Shown here in pieces: positions 13,848 through 22,354 of a stretch of DNA of 34,252 nt. The first letter of the stretch is position 1; each line of letters starts with the position of its first letter. This stretch comes from a virus: IMG/VR virus record IMGVR_UViG_3300029787_000172, positions 1-34,252 of that record, one strand, 5' to 3'. The position numbers and the translations under genes are program-made. Below the pieces are notes generated by a model, which searched no databases, was not told where the DNA came from, and was given only the letters and a program-made list of their open reading frames with translations.

Positions 13848-14227
13848 TGGCAAAGAATCTCAGAGCAATCTTTTTTGAAGATGAGCGTGGGATTGTTATG
13901 CTTGAAGTGTCAATTGTTGGCGACCCATCGACAGTGGTGAAAAAGCCAACAGACGTTCACAAGCAGCAATTTTCTGAAGAATGGTCAGCATTCTTGGCGG
14001 GCCGCGAAGAGGTGGAGCCAGAAGGCACACCGCTCACAGATGTCAAAGGCATCGGGAAAAAACTTGCCGCAAAGATGAAGTCTAATGGCATCCACACGGC
14101 AGAGCAACTAGCGGCGGTCAACGATGGCGGCTTGGAAGCTGTTGGCATGAGCGGGTACACGCACCGGCAAGCAGCGCGTGACTTGCTTGGCATGACCCCA
14201 GAACCTGTGGCTTCTGTCGCACCATGA
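13847..14227 (+). CDS. Helix-hairpin-helix protein of the head module
   Basis: A 126-residue protein with a C-terminal HhH domain: 'TDVKGIGKKLAAKMKSNGIHTAEQLAAV' (about 62-90), where GIGKKLA is the hairpin, then 'GMSGYTHRQAARDLLGM'. The N-terminal 60 residues look beta-rich. HhH domains bind DNA backbone non-specifically. Position directly before the adaptor gene suggests a head-completion or DNA-end-holding role, which is inference. Overlaps both neighbours by a few bases. Confidence 0.7.
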   Translation: MAKNLRAIFFEDERGIVMLEVSIVGDPSTVVKKPTDVHKQQFSEEWSAFLAGREEVEPEGTPLTDVKGIGKKLAAKMKSNGIHTAEQLAAVNDGGLEAVGMSGYTHRQAARDLLGMTPEPVASVAP

Positions 14228-14940
14228 CGCTACTCACAATCATAGAGGGCGCAGCGGACGAAATCGGCATTGAGCGACCCGCTACCGTTATATCAAACAC
14301 TGACCCTCAAGTGCGTCAGTTGCTTCGTGCGGCTTCGCAAGAGGGGAAGCATTTAGCCAGCGTCTATGATTGGGAGATTTTACAGAAAGAGGGTTCAGTC
14401 ACTACAGCGGCTCAAGAGAGCCAAGGGGTGATGACAACCATAGCATCCGACTTTGACCGTTTCTCTAACGACACCATGTGGAATCGGACAACCAGCGAGA
14501 AGATTTACGGGCCGCTGACGGATGTCCAATGGCAAAGGGAAAAGTCTGACGTTACCACGGGGGTCACGAATTACTTCAGAATCAGAGGCGGGACGCTTTT
14601 ATTCACTCCAAACCCTGCGGCAAGCCAATCGGTGAAATTTGAGTATTTCTCTAAAAACTGGGTGGACTTAAATTCGGGGGCGACCCCTGCGGTAGCTGAT
14701 GGTTCAGCGTTTAACAACGATGCAAACACGGTTGTCTTTGATGAGGAGCTTATGACCTTGGGCGTCACGTTTAGATGGCTGCAAGGCAGAGGGTTAGATT
14801 TTGCGACCTCGTTCTCTCATTACCGTGAGCGGCTTGAGCTTGTAAGAGGTCAGGACGGCGCGAAGCCTAACATCGACATGGCGGGAATGGACTACGGGTT
14901 CCTTGGCGTCAATATTCCATCGTCTAACTACGGCACTTAA
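14224..14940 (+). CDS. Head-tail adaptor, P22 gp4-like
   Basis: A 238-residue protein beginning TLLTIIEGAADEIGIERPA, with 'QVRQLLRAASQEGKHLASVYDWEILQKEG' (about 30-58), 'YGPLTDVQWQREKS' and a C-terminal 'LVRGQDGAKPNIDM'. This arrangement (short helical start, 'La...dW..L', then strand-rich core) is typical of podoviral head-to-tail adaptor/gp4-like proteins. It sits upstream of the gp10-like tail hub, matching P22-type gene order with one insertion. It would close the portal ring and seat the tail. Confidence 0.65.
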   Translation: MTLLTIIEGAADEIGIERPATVISNTDPQVRQLLRAASQEGKHLASVYDWEILQKEGSVTTAAQESQGVMTTIASDFDRFSNDTMWNRTTSEKIYGPLTDVQWQREKSDVTTGVTNYFRIRGGTLLFTPNPAASQSVKFEYFSKNWVDLNSGATPAVADGSAFNNDANTVVFDEELMTLGVTFRWLQGRGLDFATSFSHYRERLELVRGQDGAKPNIDMAGMDYGFLGVNIPSSNYGT

Positions 14941-16275
14941 ATGAAGCGGGGTTATGACCGGCGTCAGGTAGCGGACGCTTTAATGTCTCCGTCTTTACCT
15001 CGCTCGTTAGCTAACACGCTTTCTGACCCAGCGTTAGATCGGGCGACAATCTTGCCTGTTGGAAGGCGCACGTTTACCGACCCCGGTGATGACATCACAG
15101 AGGAACGGAGCCTAGAGTTTGCTTTGCCAGGATTGCTTTATGACCCACTAATGGGTGCAGCTAGAGTCAGTGATATGTTTGCAGGGGCCGCGCCAATTAA
15201 TCCGAATGCGGTAACACAATTTATGATCGACGCTCCTCTTGCTGGGGGGGTGTTAAGCGCGGCGACGGGCGCGGCTCCACGGGGTGCGGTGTTGGGGGCT
15301 AACGTCTTTCATGGTGGTCCGCATCGTTTCGCGCCGGAGCCTGACTTTCCGCATGGCAGACCACGGCTGGACAAGATCGGCACTGGCGAGGGCCATCAGG
15401 CATATGGCTATGGGTTTTATAGTGCGGAATCGCCAGGGGTTGCTGAATCCTACAAAGACACTCTTGGAGGGAGCGCAGGGGTTTCGGTTGGGGGGCCAAA
15501 AATAGGCGGGGCTTGGCGCGGAGACCAAAGTGCTCAAGCAATATTTTCTTCAGCGGTAGCCTCAGAGGGAAGCGTTGACGCAGCAGTAAAGTCTTTGAGA
15601 AAAAATATTAAAGAGATGGAGGACGGAACTTCCGTATATAAAAATTATGTAAAAGTTGGCGCAATCGATCAAAACAGGTTTGATGATATGTTGGGGCAAT
15701 TTAAGGATGCTCTCAAATGGCATGACGCGAGTGCAGATTCTATTACATATGTTCCTGCGGGTGGCACCCTCTACAAACTCGACATCCCCGATGCTGACGT
15801 TGCCAAGTATCTTGACTATGACAAGCCGCTGAGTGAGCAGCCGAAAAGCGTTCGCAAAGCGTTGGCGAATATGGTTTCGGTATCTGCCGCTGATAGAAAA
15901 CAGATTACTAAAGAAATTAAAGCGTTACAGGCCAGACTTAATGATCCGTGGGTTCGCCGTTCTGGCGGGGCCGAAATGAGCAACAAACTGAGGGACGAAA
16001 TACAAGAATTAAAGGCGGTTCTTTTAGATGATTCTTTAACAGGGGGAGAATTTTATAAGGGAGTTGTAACAGGTCTTGGCGGTCGTAAAGACGCATCCGA
16101 AGCCCTTCGCGATATTGGCATCCCCGGCCTCAAGTATTTCGATCAGGGTAGTCGCGCAGGGGGCGAAGGCACCCGCAACTACGTCACCTGGGATCAAAAC
16201 GTTCTCGACCGCTCCAAGATGCTGGAACGTGACGGGCAAGATTTAGCTAAAGTATTAATGGAAGTCGAACCATGA
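14941..16275 (+). CDS. ADP-ribosyltransferase-like (ART-PolyVal-type) virion-region protein
   Basis: A 444-residue protein that starts one base after the adaptor stop. Residues 121-162 carry 'NVFHGGPHRF ... IGTGEGHQAYGYGFYSAE': H124 in the first strand and Y160 in 'YGYGFY', the two conserved positions of the PARP/diphtheria-toxin-type fold. Residues 392-418 read 'IGIPGLKYFDQGSRAGGEG' then 'TRNYVTWD', the closing motif seen in phage ART-PolyVal proteins, with E409 a possible third catalytic residue. A Lys/Glu-rich, more AT-rich middle (about 205-375) separates them. It could be delivered with the DNA to modify host proteins, as T4 Alt is. That role is inferred. Confidence 0.7.
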   Translation: MKRGYDRRQVADALMSPSLPRSLANTLSDPALDRATILPVGRRTFTDPGDDITEERSLEFALPGLLYDPLMGAARVSDMFAGAAPINPNAVTQFMIDAPLAGGVLSAATGAAPRGAVLGANVFHGGPHRFAPEPDFPHGRPRLDKIGTGEGHQAYGYGFYSAESPGVAESYKDTLGGSAGVSVGGPKIGGAWRGDQSAQAIFSSAVASEGSVDAAVKSLRKNIKEMEDGTSVYKNYVKVGAIDQNRFDDMLGQFKDALKWHDASADSITYVPAGGTLYKLDIPDADVAKYLDYDKPLSEQPKSVRKALANMVSVSAADRKQITKEIKALQARLNDPWVRRSGGAEMSNKLRDEIQELKAVLLDDSLTGGEFYKGVVTGLGGRKDASEALRDIGIPGLKYFDQGSRAGGEGTRNYVTWDQNVLDRSKMLERDGQDLAKVLMEVEP

Positions 16276-17783
16276 GACAGGCACAAGGTACGTCGATCCC
16301 CGCACCAATAGGGGGCTGGAACTCCCGTGATGCGGTGGACATGATGGGGCCAGCCGATGCGGTGGTTTTGGATAACTTCTTCCCAGACGAGAACGAGGTA
16401 CGTTTGAGGAAAGGCAGCGCATCCCATGCCACAGGTTTGACGCATGATGTTGAGTCTCTTATGTCGTACAAGTCGGGTGCGGCGAGCAAGATGTTTGCTG
16501 CTACTACGGGCGGCAATATTTACGATGTAACAAGTTCAGGTTCTGTTGGTTCTGCGGCTATCTCAGGCTTATCCAACGGACAGTTTCAATATGTAAATTT
16601 TGGAACCAGCGGCGGCAACTTTCTTTGGATAGCAAACGGTGCAGACGCGCCAAGACATTACAATGGAACGTCCTGGGCAACGCCTACAATTAGCGGTGTG
16701 ACGGGAAGCACAATAGTCGGCGTTACAGCGCACAAAACGCGCTTGTTCTTTGTTTTAACCAACAGCCTTAAGTTTGGCTATCTGCCTGTGGCGAGTATAG
16801 CTGGCACGGTTTCAACCTTTGACCTTGCTTCGATAGCTACGCGAGGCGGCACGTTGTCAGCGATTGGAACTTGGACAAGGGATGGTGGCGACGGGTCGGA
16901 CGATCTTGCTGTATTTCTTACCAGTGAAGGCGAGGCCATAGTTTATGCTGGAACCAACCCTAGCAGCGCAGACGCTTGGAAGCTGGTGGGTGTTTTTAAC
17001 ATTGGAAGACCAATAGGGCGGCGTTGCGTTGAGAAGGTCGGGGCTGACCTTATCGTAACAACGGAAAACGGGTTCTTGCCTCTGTCCAAGGTGCTTCCGT
17101 TAGGACTTTCCGCGCCAAGTCAAGCCATTTCTGACAAAATATCGGGTTCGGTGAAAGAAGCAGCGCGAAACTTTAAGACTACGTTCGGTTGGCAGACTGT
17201 TCTCTACCCCAAAGGTGGGTTTGGCGTATTCAACGTGCCAAATTCGACGGTTCGGGATTATCACCAGTATGTTGTCAACCTAACCACAGGTTCTTGGTGT
17301 AGATTTACCGGGATGAACGGCAACGCCTGGGTGGTCCACGAAGGAAACTTGTATTTTGGCGGCGACGGCAAGGTGTTTCTGGCAGATACCGGCGCAAACG
17401 ACTCAGGGACGGCCATAGAGGGCAATGGGAAGACATCTTTCCAATACTTTGGGGGTAGGGGGGCGCTGAAACAATTCACCCTTATACGGCCAATTATTGC
17501 ATCTGACGGCGCGTTGCCTGTGAGTATCGGTTTCGACGTTGATTTTAAAGATGGCACGAATGTTTACACGCCGTCATCTGTGACCAGTGAAGGCGCAGAG
17601 TGGGACGTTGCAACTTGGGACGATGCACATTGGGCATCCGCTTCGGAGCCTATCCAGACGTGGCGGTCTGTGACCGGCGTAGGGTATAACGCGGCGATAC
17701 GGATTAGAACGTCAACAACGAATCAGAGTGTTGCGTGGCATGCGGTAGATGTGCAGTACATCCTTGGCACTGGACTTCGATAG
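16272..17783 (+). CDS. Tail hub/DNA-stabilisation protein, P22 gp10-like
   Basis: A 503-residue beta-rich protein. The start 'PIGGWNSRDAVDMMGPADAV' then 'LDNFFPDENEVRLRKGSASH' is the conserved opening of podoviral tail-hub proteins. Repeated strands with Asp/Gly turns (for example 'FLTSEGEAIVYAGTNPSSAD', 'NLYFGGDGKVFLADTGANDSG') suggest a beta-propeller. It would attach to the adaptor ring and hold packaged DNA in. The first bases overlap the ART-like gene (ATGA). Confidence 0.75.
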   Translation: MRQAQGTSIPAPIGGWNSRDAVDMMGPADAVVLDNFFPDENEVRLRKGSASHATGLTHDVESLMSYKSGAASKMFAATTGGNIYDVTSSGSVGSAAISGLSNGQFQYVNFGTSGGNFLWIANGADAPRHYNGTSWATPTISGVTGSTIVGVTAHKTRLFFVLTNSLKFGYLPVASIAGTVSTFDLASIATRGGTLSAIGTWTRDGGDGSDDLAVFLTSEGEAIVYAGTNPSSADAWKLVGVFNIGRPIGRRCVEKVGADLIVTTENGFLPLSKVLPLGLSAPSQAISDKISGSVKEAARNFKTTFGWQTVLYPKGGFGVFNVPNSTVRDYHQYVVNLTTGSWCRFTGMNGNAWVVHEGNLYFGGDGKVFLADTGANDSGTAIEGNGKTSFQYFGGRGALKQFTLIRPIIASDGALPVSIGFDVDFKDGTNVYTPSSVTSEGAEWDVATWDDAHWASASEPIQTWRSVTGVGYNAAIRIRTSTTNQSVAWHAVDVQYILGTGLR

Positions 17784-18102
17784 CGCATGGCCCCTCCTAG
17801 AGAGGGCCGTGCAGATGGGCGACGGGATAGAAAGAGAAGAAGTTCGGCAAGCCCTACACACTGGAGAGTTTTCGTTCTTTAGCAGAGAGAACAGCGCGGC
17901 AATTGTTGCGGCTGACGGCAAGACGCTTCGGATAGGTTTGGCGGGTGGTGACATCCACGAACTCTTAGAAATCGAAACAGAAATTGAAATCTACGCCAAA
18001 GCGGAAGGCTTTGACCGTCTGGAAATTATGGGCCGTCCCGGTTGGGAGAAGGTCTTGGAAGGGTATGAAAAAGTGGCTGTTTTATTAAGGAAAGAGCTAT
18101 GA
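17749..18102 (+). CDS. GNAT-fold-like accessory protein
   Basis: A 117-residue protein overlapping the tail-hub end by 35 bases. The N-terminus 'FDSAWPLLERAVQMGDGIER' with 'GEFSFFSRENSAAIVAADG' and the C-terminus 'GDIHELLEIETEIEIYAKAE' then 'GFDRLEIMGRPGWEKVLEGY' match a common phage family with a reduced acetyltransferase (GNAT) fold found before the ejection proteins. The usual acetyl-CoA pyrophosphate loop (Q/RxxGxG/A) is not evident, so catalysis is doubtful. Probably virion or assembly related. Confidence 0.65.
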   Translation: MCSTSLALDFDSAWPLLERAVQMGDGIEREEVRQALHTGEFSFFSRENSAAIVAADGKTLRIGLAGGDIHELLEIETEIEIYAKAEGFDRLEIMGRPGWEKVLEGYEKVAVLLRKEL

Positions 18103-19268
18103 GCTTTATTAAAAACCTATTCTCGTCACCAAGCCCACCCGCTGCGCCGAATCCAGCGGCGTTAGCTGCGGCACAAGGTGCGGCCAATGCGGAGACTGCG
18201 CGTCTGCAAGGCCGAATGAACCGGATGGACACTTATACGCCGTTTGGGTCTGTGACATATTCTGACCTGGGGGATGATCGGTATAGCATCACGCAAACGC
18301 TATCCCCAGAACAGCAAGGTTTATATGACCAAAATGTTGCTATTGGTAAGGGGATGCTTGGTCTGGCACAGGGTGCAATTGGGAACTTCCCAACGGATGC
18401 TTTTACATTAGAAGGCGCACCAGCTTACCAAACGGGAATTGATTACTCAGGGTTAGAGGCCATACCGGGTGCCGGTGATTTTGGGGCGGCAAGCCAAGCG
18501 GCATCTGATGCGGCATTTAATCGTGTGATGGATAGGCTAAACCCTCAGTTTGACCAGCAGCAAGAGGCTTTGCAGACACAACTTGCCAATCAAGGGATTG
18601 CGCTTGGATCAGAAGCCTACACAACGGCAATGGATGATTTTGGAAGACGTAGGTCGGACGCCGGTATAGCGGCGGGTTATGACTCAATCGCTGCGGGTGA
18701 AGCTATGAGGCAGGGGCTATTTGCCAATGCCTTACAAACCAGAGGGCAGCAGTTGGGCGAACGCACGTTTGACATGAACGCAATTAATCAAGCTCGACAG
18801 AATTATTTGAATGAACAGCTCATGTCGAGGAACCAACAGATTAACGAGTTGGCGGCACTCTTGCAGGGTCAAGGGGCCATCCAAAGCCCGACGATGATGA
18901 CAGGGCCACAGACGGGCGTAGCGCCGACAGACGTGACGGGTGCCTACAGTTTGGCTGCGGGTATTGATGCGAACAATTACAACCAGCAAATGGGTATGCA
19001 ACAGGCCGGTATCGGTGCGCTGGCTGACTTGGGGTCGGCTGGAATAACAGCTTATGGACCCAAAGTCTCCGACAGACGATTGAAGAAAAACATCCAGAAA
19101 ATAGCAAATTGGAAGGGCTTTGACGTTTATCGCTACAATTACATCTGGGGTGGTGAGACTCAGATTGGCGTCATGGCTCAAGACGTTCTGGAGAGAATAC
19201 CAGAGGCGGTTGTGCAAGTCGGTGATTGGCTTGCGGTGGATTACGGCAAGTTGTGGAGGGCTGCATAA
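18099..19268 (+). CDS. Internal virion (ejection) protein with a C-terminal S74-chaperone-like domain
   Basis: A 389-residue protein. Residues 1-320 are Ala/Gln-rich and helical (SPPAAPNPAALAAAQGAANA, DMNAINQARQNYLNEQLMSR), as in podoviral ejection proteins. The last 65 residues read 'SDRRLKKNIQKIANWKGFDV ... GVMAQDVLERIPEAVV', the signature of the peptidase S74/intramolecular chaperone domain usually at the end of fibres and endosialidases. In S74 proteins the autocleavage Ser is in 'SD.rlK.ni', present here. A chaperone domain on an ejection-type protein is unusual but recurs in marine phages. The stop overlaps the next start (TAATG). Confidence 0.7.
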   Translation: MSFIKNLFSSPSPPAAPNPAALAAAQGAANAETARLQGRMNRMDTYTPFGSVTYSDLGDDRYSITQTLSPEQQGLYDQNVAIGKGMLGLAQGAIGNFPTDAFTLEGAPAYQTGIDYSGLEAIPGAGDFGAASQAASDAAFNRVMDRLNPQFDQQQEALQTQLANQGIALGSEAYTTAMDDFGRRRSDAGIAAGYDSIAAGEAMRQGLFANALQTRGQQLGERTFDMNAINQARQNYLNEQLMSRNQQINELAALLQGQGAIQSPTMMTGPQTGVAPTDVTGAYSLAAGIDANNYNQQMGMQQAGIGALADLGSAGITAYGPKVSDRRLKKNIQKIANWKGFDVYRYNYIWGGETQIGVMAQDVLERIPEAVVQVGDWLAVDYGKLWRAA

Positions 19269-20809
19269 TGGCACTGTTAAATCGGCGGCGACGGTTTAAT
19301 TTAACCAACCCGCAGTATTTATTAGCGCAAGCACTCCAGAAAGGTATTTCAACCGGCCCAGCGCGTGGCGGCTGGACGGAAGGTTTGTCGCGGCTAGGTC
19401 AGGCTTTTATTGCCAAGCAAGCAATGGATGAGGCGAATACCGAATTTAAAGCCGATGAGATAAACCGCCAAGCAACTTTGGAGCGAGCTGTCCGTGCGGC
19501 GCGTGGGGTTACTAACCCAGATGATACATTTGTTCAACTTGCGGGGCCAATACAAAAAGACGCGGACGGTGGTTTTCTTCCGATTTCACGACAGCCGGGT
19601 GCAAGAACTGTGCGTACCACGGGCCAGAAAATACCATCTATGGTTGGGGGCCGTCGGGCAATGGCAGAGGTGTTAATGGGATCGAAATCTCCCGACCTTC
19701 AAGACATTGGGATGACGCAATTATTTAAGACTCCCGCCGCTACATTTACCACAGTCAACAACCCGTTTGGCTTGGGAGGGGTAGGACAGCAAGACTCACT
19801 TACAGGCGAAATAAAGAACTATCAAAAGTCTCCAGAGGTAGGATTATATGAAAAAGGAGATCCAAAACTTAGTGCTATGCGAGAAGCCCGTGTTTTTTCA
19901 CGAAAAATACAAGATGGGGACAAATTATCTCCGTCAGATGTAAGAGAATACCAACAAGCTCTTAGAATTTTGTCTGAACCAGATAGAATAGAAGGGCTTG
20001 ATGCGAAAACAGGTCAAAAGACAGTTACCACAAGGCCAGGGATTCCAGCCAGTTTCTTTGCGGCTGTACCTGGGACACAACAAGCACAACCAACCGCAGC
20101 ACAACCACCCGCAGCACAACCAACCGCAGCACAACCAACCGCAGCACCAACCGCAGCACCAACCGCAGCACAACAACCGGCAATAAGTTCATCTGGTGAT
20201 GTTACTGTGACGGAACCGATACGATTGCCGCCCCAAGCAATTAAAGCCCAAACCGATGATGTTGGGGCCGTAACAACGTCACTAGACATTATAGACGATA
20301 TGGAAGATGTGGTTGCACAAATAGACGGGGGGGAAATTAACTTTGGTTTATTTAGTAATTTCTTTGCGGATGCTGCAAACTTTGTAGGAACATCAACTGA
20401 GCAAACTAGAAATTTTTCGTCTTTCAAGAATAGCCTAGAAAAACTCAGGAACGACAGCTTGCGGCTGAATAAAGGGATGCAAACTGATGGCGATGCACAA
20501 AGGGCGCTAAAAGAATTGTTTGGGAGCTTGAATGACCCAGAGTTAGTGCGTCTAAGGTTAACACAAATTTCAGATATTAATAAAAGAGGGGCAGCGGAAA
20601 GAAGAAAAAGAATAAGACTGCGGAGAGAAGAGTATGGGCTAGGCGATTTAGAAGATAATTATTTCACCGAAGGGCGAAAAACAAAAAAAGAGCGCACGGC
20701 AATTCGGATTGGCCGTCGGGCAGTAAGGGATGGGGCCAACGTTGATGCTGTTATTAGAAAAGCTGAAGAGGTGTATGGCATTACTCTTACAAGGGATGAT
20801 CTACAATGA
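19268..20809 (+). CDS. Internal virion/ejection protein with Pro-Thr-Ala-Gln repeats
   Basis: A 513-residue protein; ATG 19,268 is chosen because it overlaps the preceding stop as TAATG, whereas 19,226 lies inside the S74 domain. It opens with a basic segment (ALLNRRRRFNLTNPQYLLAQ) and a helix-rich region. A low-complexity stretch of repeated PTAAQ/PTAAP units spans about residues 272-303. The C-terminal part ('NSLEKLRNDSLRLNKGMQTD', 'RRKRIRLRREEYG') is charged and helical. Composition and place between two other large non-enzymatic proteins indicate an ejection or tail-internal protein. Confidence 0.6.
   Translation: MALLNRRRRFNLTNPQYLLAQALQKGISTGPARGGWTEGLSRLGQAFIAKQAMDEANTEFKADEINRQATLERAVRAARGVTNPDDTFVQLAGPIQKDADGGFLPISRQPGARTVRTTGQKIPSMVGGRRAMAEVLMGSKSPDLQDIGMTQLFKTPAATFTTVNNPFGLGGVGQQDSLTGEIKNYQKSPEVGLYEKGDPKLSAMREARVFSRKIQDGDKLSPSDVREYQQALRILSEPDRIEGLDAKTGQKTVTTRPGIPASFFAAVPGTQQAQPTAAQPPAAQPTAAQPTAAPTAAPTAAQQPAISSSGDVTVTEPIRLPPQAIKAQTDDVGAVTTSLDIIDDMEDVVAQIDGGEINFGLFSNFFADAANFVGTSTEQTRNFSSFKNSLEKLRNDSLRLNKGMQTDGDAQRALKELFGSLNDPELVRLRLTQISDINKRGAAERRKRIRLRREEYGLGDLEDNYFTEGRKTKKERTAIRIGRRAVRDGANVDAVIRKAEEVYGITLTRDDLQ
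20082..20175 (+). repeat. Short tandem repeats (unit about CAACCGCAGCACAAC)
   Basis: About six imperfect copies of a 12-15 base unit rich in C and A encode the PTAAQ/PTAAP linker of the ejection-type protein. Units change length in multiples of three, so the frame is kept. Such a tract can vary in copy number by slippage. The antisense Cys-Gly-Trp-rich frame is an artefact of this repeat. Confidence 0.75.
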
Positions 20810-22308
20810 ATTTTGATGACCTCATCCCCGAAAAAGACGCCGAAGAAAAGTTACAACCGCCTGTGGCGGGGGCTGGCATAACTTTCGATGATGTAATGCC
20901 GGGGGAGCTTGAAGAGACAGCAGTTCTGCCAGTAGGTGACCCAAATCGTGAAAGAAAGGGCATATTTTATCCAGTATCAACGGACATATATGCAGAGCCA
21001 CGGTTTGACCCAAACGTTGGGCTTTTAGGGGGAATCAGGCGCGGGGGGTCAACTATGGGCGAGATTTTGCAGGGCAAGCTAGATATGAATAGCCCTGAAG
21101 GTCAGCGGCGGTTGACGGAGACGGCAGGAATGTTCAGCCCTATGCCTGCGGCAAGTCGGGTAGCTCAACCCGCTGTTGGTGCTGTAGGAAATTTAGTACA
21201 AAGAGCGCGTGACGCTTACAAAACATTTGTTCCCGAAGCGCCAAGCAAAGAAGCCTTATTAGAAGCCGCAGAGGCTGGATACAAAGCGGTCCAGGAGTCG
21301 GGAGCGGAGTATAGCGTTCCCGCAGTAAAAGATTTTGCTCAGAATTTAAGGGAGAGACTAAATTCTGAGGGCTTTATAAAGCCAATAACTGGTGGTGTTC
21401 ATCAAATCTTGTCTCAACTTACAAGAAGCCCACAGGGGGCAGTTGGGGTTAGGGCGTCAGACCTTGACGCATTTAGAAAAAGGATGAGCCAACAGGCTGG
21501 ATCAGCGGATGCAACAACGGCAGCGGCTGCAAACATCGCAATTAGAGCGGTGGATGAGTTTGTTCAAACGGCAGGAAAAACACCGTCTATGGCGGGGCCG
21601 CGCTCTCCAGCGGGAGCAACAGCACTCGCCGCCAGGGAAATTGTCCCAGCAAGACAAAACCGGGCGGCGGCATTCCGTACTGAAACGATTGAAGAAATAA
21701 GAAAAATAATAAATTTAAGAACAGGCGGTGCCAACAGCGGCGGCAACTTTGATAACACTGTGCGTCAAAAACTTATCCCTCTTGTTACAAAAGCAAAGCA
21801 AAGCCGTGGGTTTTCTCCTCAAGAATTACAAGCGATGGAGGAGATTATTAGCGGAACGGTAACAAAAAACACTCTTCGGAGAATTTCAAATATGCTTGGC
21901 GGCGGTGGCGGGCTTGGTCAATCAATGCTAGGGGGCGCTGCGGGAATGGGCGCGTATTCGGCAGGGCAAGATGCCGCTTCCGCCATAAACATTGGGCTGG
22001 GAACGATGCTGGCGGGTAATACTGCACGGCAAGCCAGAGATTTTTTAGCCAACCGGCAAGTTGACCAGTTAGATAATTTAATAAGGTCGAGGTCGCCACT
22101 TGGCGGCGGTGGGCCAGTAAGACAATATGCTCCAATGGAATCGGTGCGTATACCAGCAAGGGTTGGAAGTCGGGCGGCGGCTATGGAATTAGGAAGGGCG
22201 TTGCAGCAACCTAAAAGCCTCTCAGAAAATAGGCCAAAAAGCCAGCTAGAGCGGCAAAGAGAAGAGGCTTATAAGCGGTGGTTTTATGGTCGCGGCGGCG
22301 GCATTTAA
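20806..22308 (+). CDS. Large ejection-type virion protein
   Basis: A 500-residue protein with an N-terminal repeated motif: 'MNFDDLIPEKD' and again 'GITFDDVMPGE' (about 24-34). This FDDxxP peptide is often repeated at the start of large internal virion proteins of marine podoviruses. The body is helical and Ala/Arg-rich, with Gly-rich membrane-compatible stretches at about 365-410 (GGGGGLGQSMLGGAAGMGAY). The C-terminus is basic ('PKSQLERQREEAYKRW'). No transglycosylase motif is visible. It is the third consecutive ejection-type gene, matching the three ejection proteins of P22-like phages. Confidence 0.6.
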   Translation: MNFDDLIPEKDAEEKLQPPVAGAGITFDDVMPGELEETAVLPVGDPNRERKGIFYPVSTDIYAEPRFDPNVGLLGGIRRGGSTMGEILQGKLDMNSPEGQRRLTETAGMFSPMPAASRVAQPAVGAVGNLVQRARDAYKTFVPEAPSKEALLEAAEAGYKAVQESGAEYSVPAVKDFAQNLRERLNSEGFIKPITGGVHQILSQLTRSPQGAVGVRASDLDAFRKRMSQQAGSADATTAAAANIAIRAVDEFVQTAGKTPSMAGPRSPAGATALAAREIVPARQNRAAAFRTETIEEIRKIINLRTGGANSGGNFDNTVRQKLIPLVTKAKQSRGFSPQELQAMEEIISGTVTKNTLRRISNMLGGGGGLGQSMLGGAAGMGAYSAGQDAASAINIGLGTMLAGNTARQARDFLANRQVDQLDNLIRSRSPLGGGGPVRQYAPMESVRIPARVGSRAAAMELGRALQQPKSLSENRPKSQLERQREEAYKRWFYGRGGGI

Positions 22309-22317
22309 CGAAAATGA

Positions 22318-22331
22318 CCCGCTCTGGCGGG
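22318..22331 (+). terminator. Weak hairpin between the ejection and fibre genes
   Basis: CCCGC (22,318-22,322), loop TCTG, GCGGG (22,327-22,331), followed only by GTTTC. It could be an attenuator or RNA-stability element, but it lacks a proper T-run. The 46-base gap also holds the GGAG ribosome site of the next gene. Confidence 0.4.
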
Positions 22332-22354
22332 GTTTCAAATAACGGAGTGAAAAC

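Noticed and set aside
20082-20175. CRISPR array
   Set aside because: Repeat units are 12-15 bases, contiguous, in frame and lack spacers; no cas gene anywhere in the window.
19934-20176. Minus-strand frame of repeated Cys-Gly-Trp units
   Set aside because: Artefact of the CAACCGCAGCA repeats read in antisense; the plus frame is part of a long virion gene.
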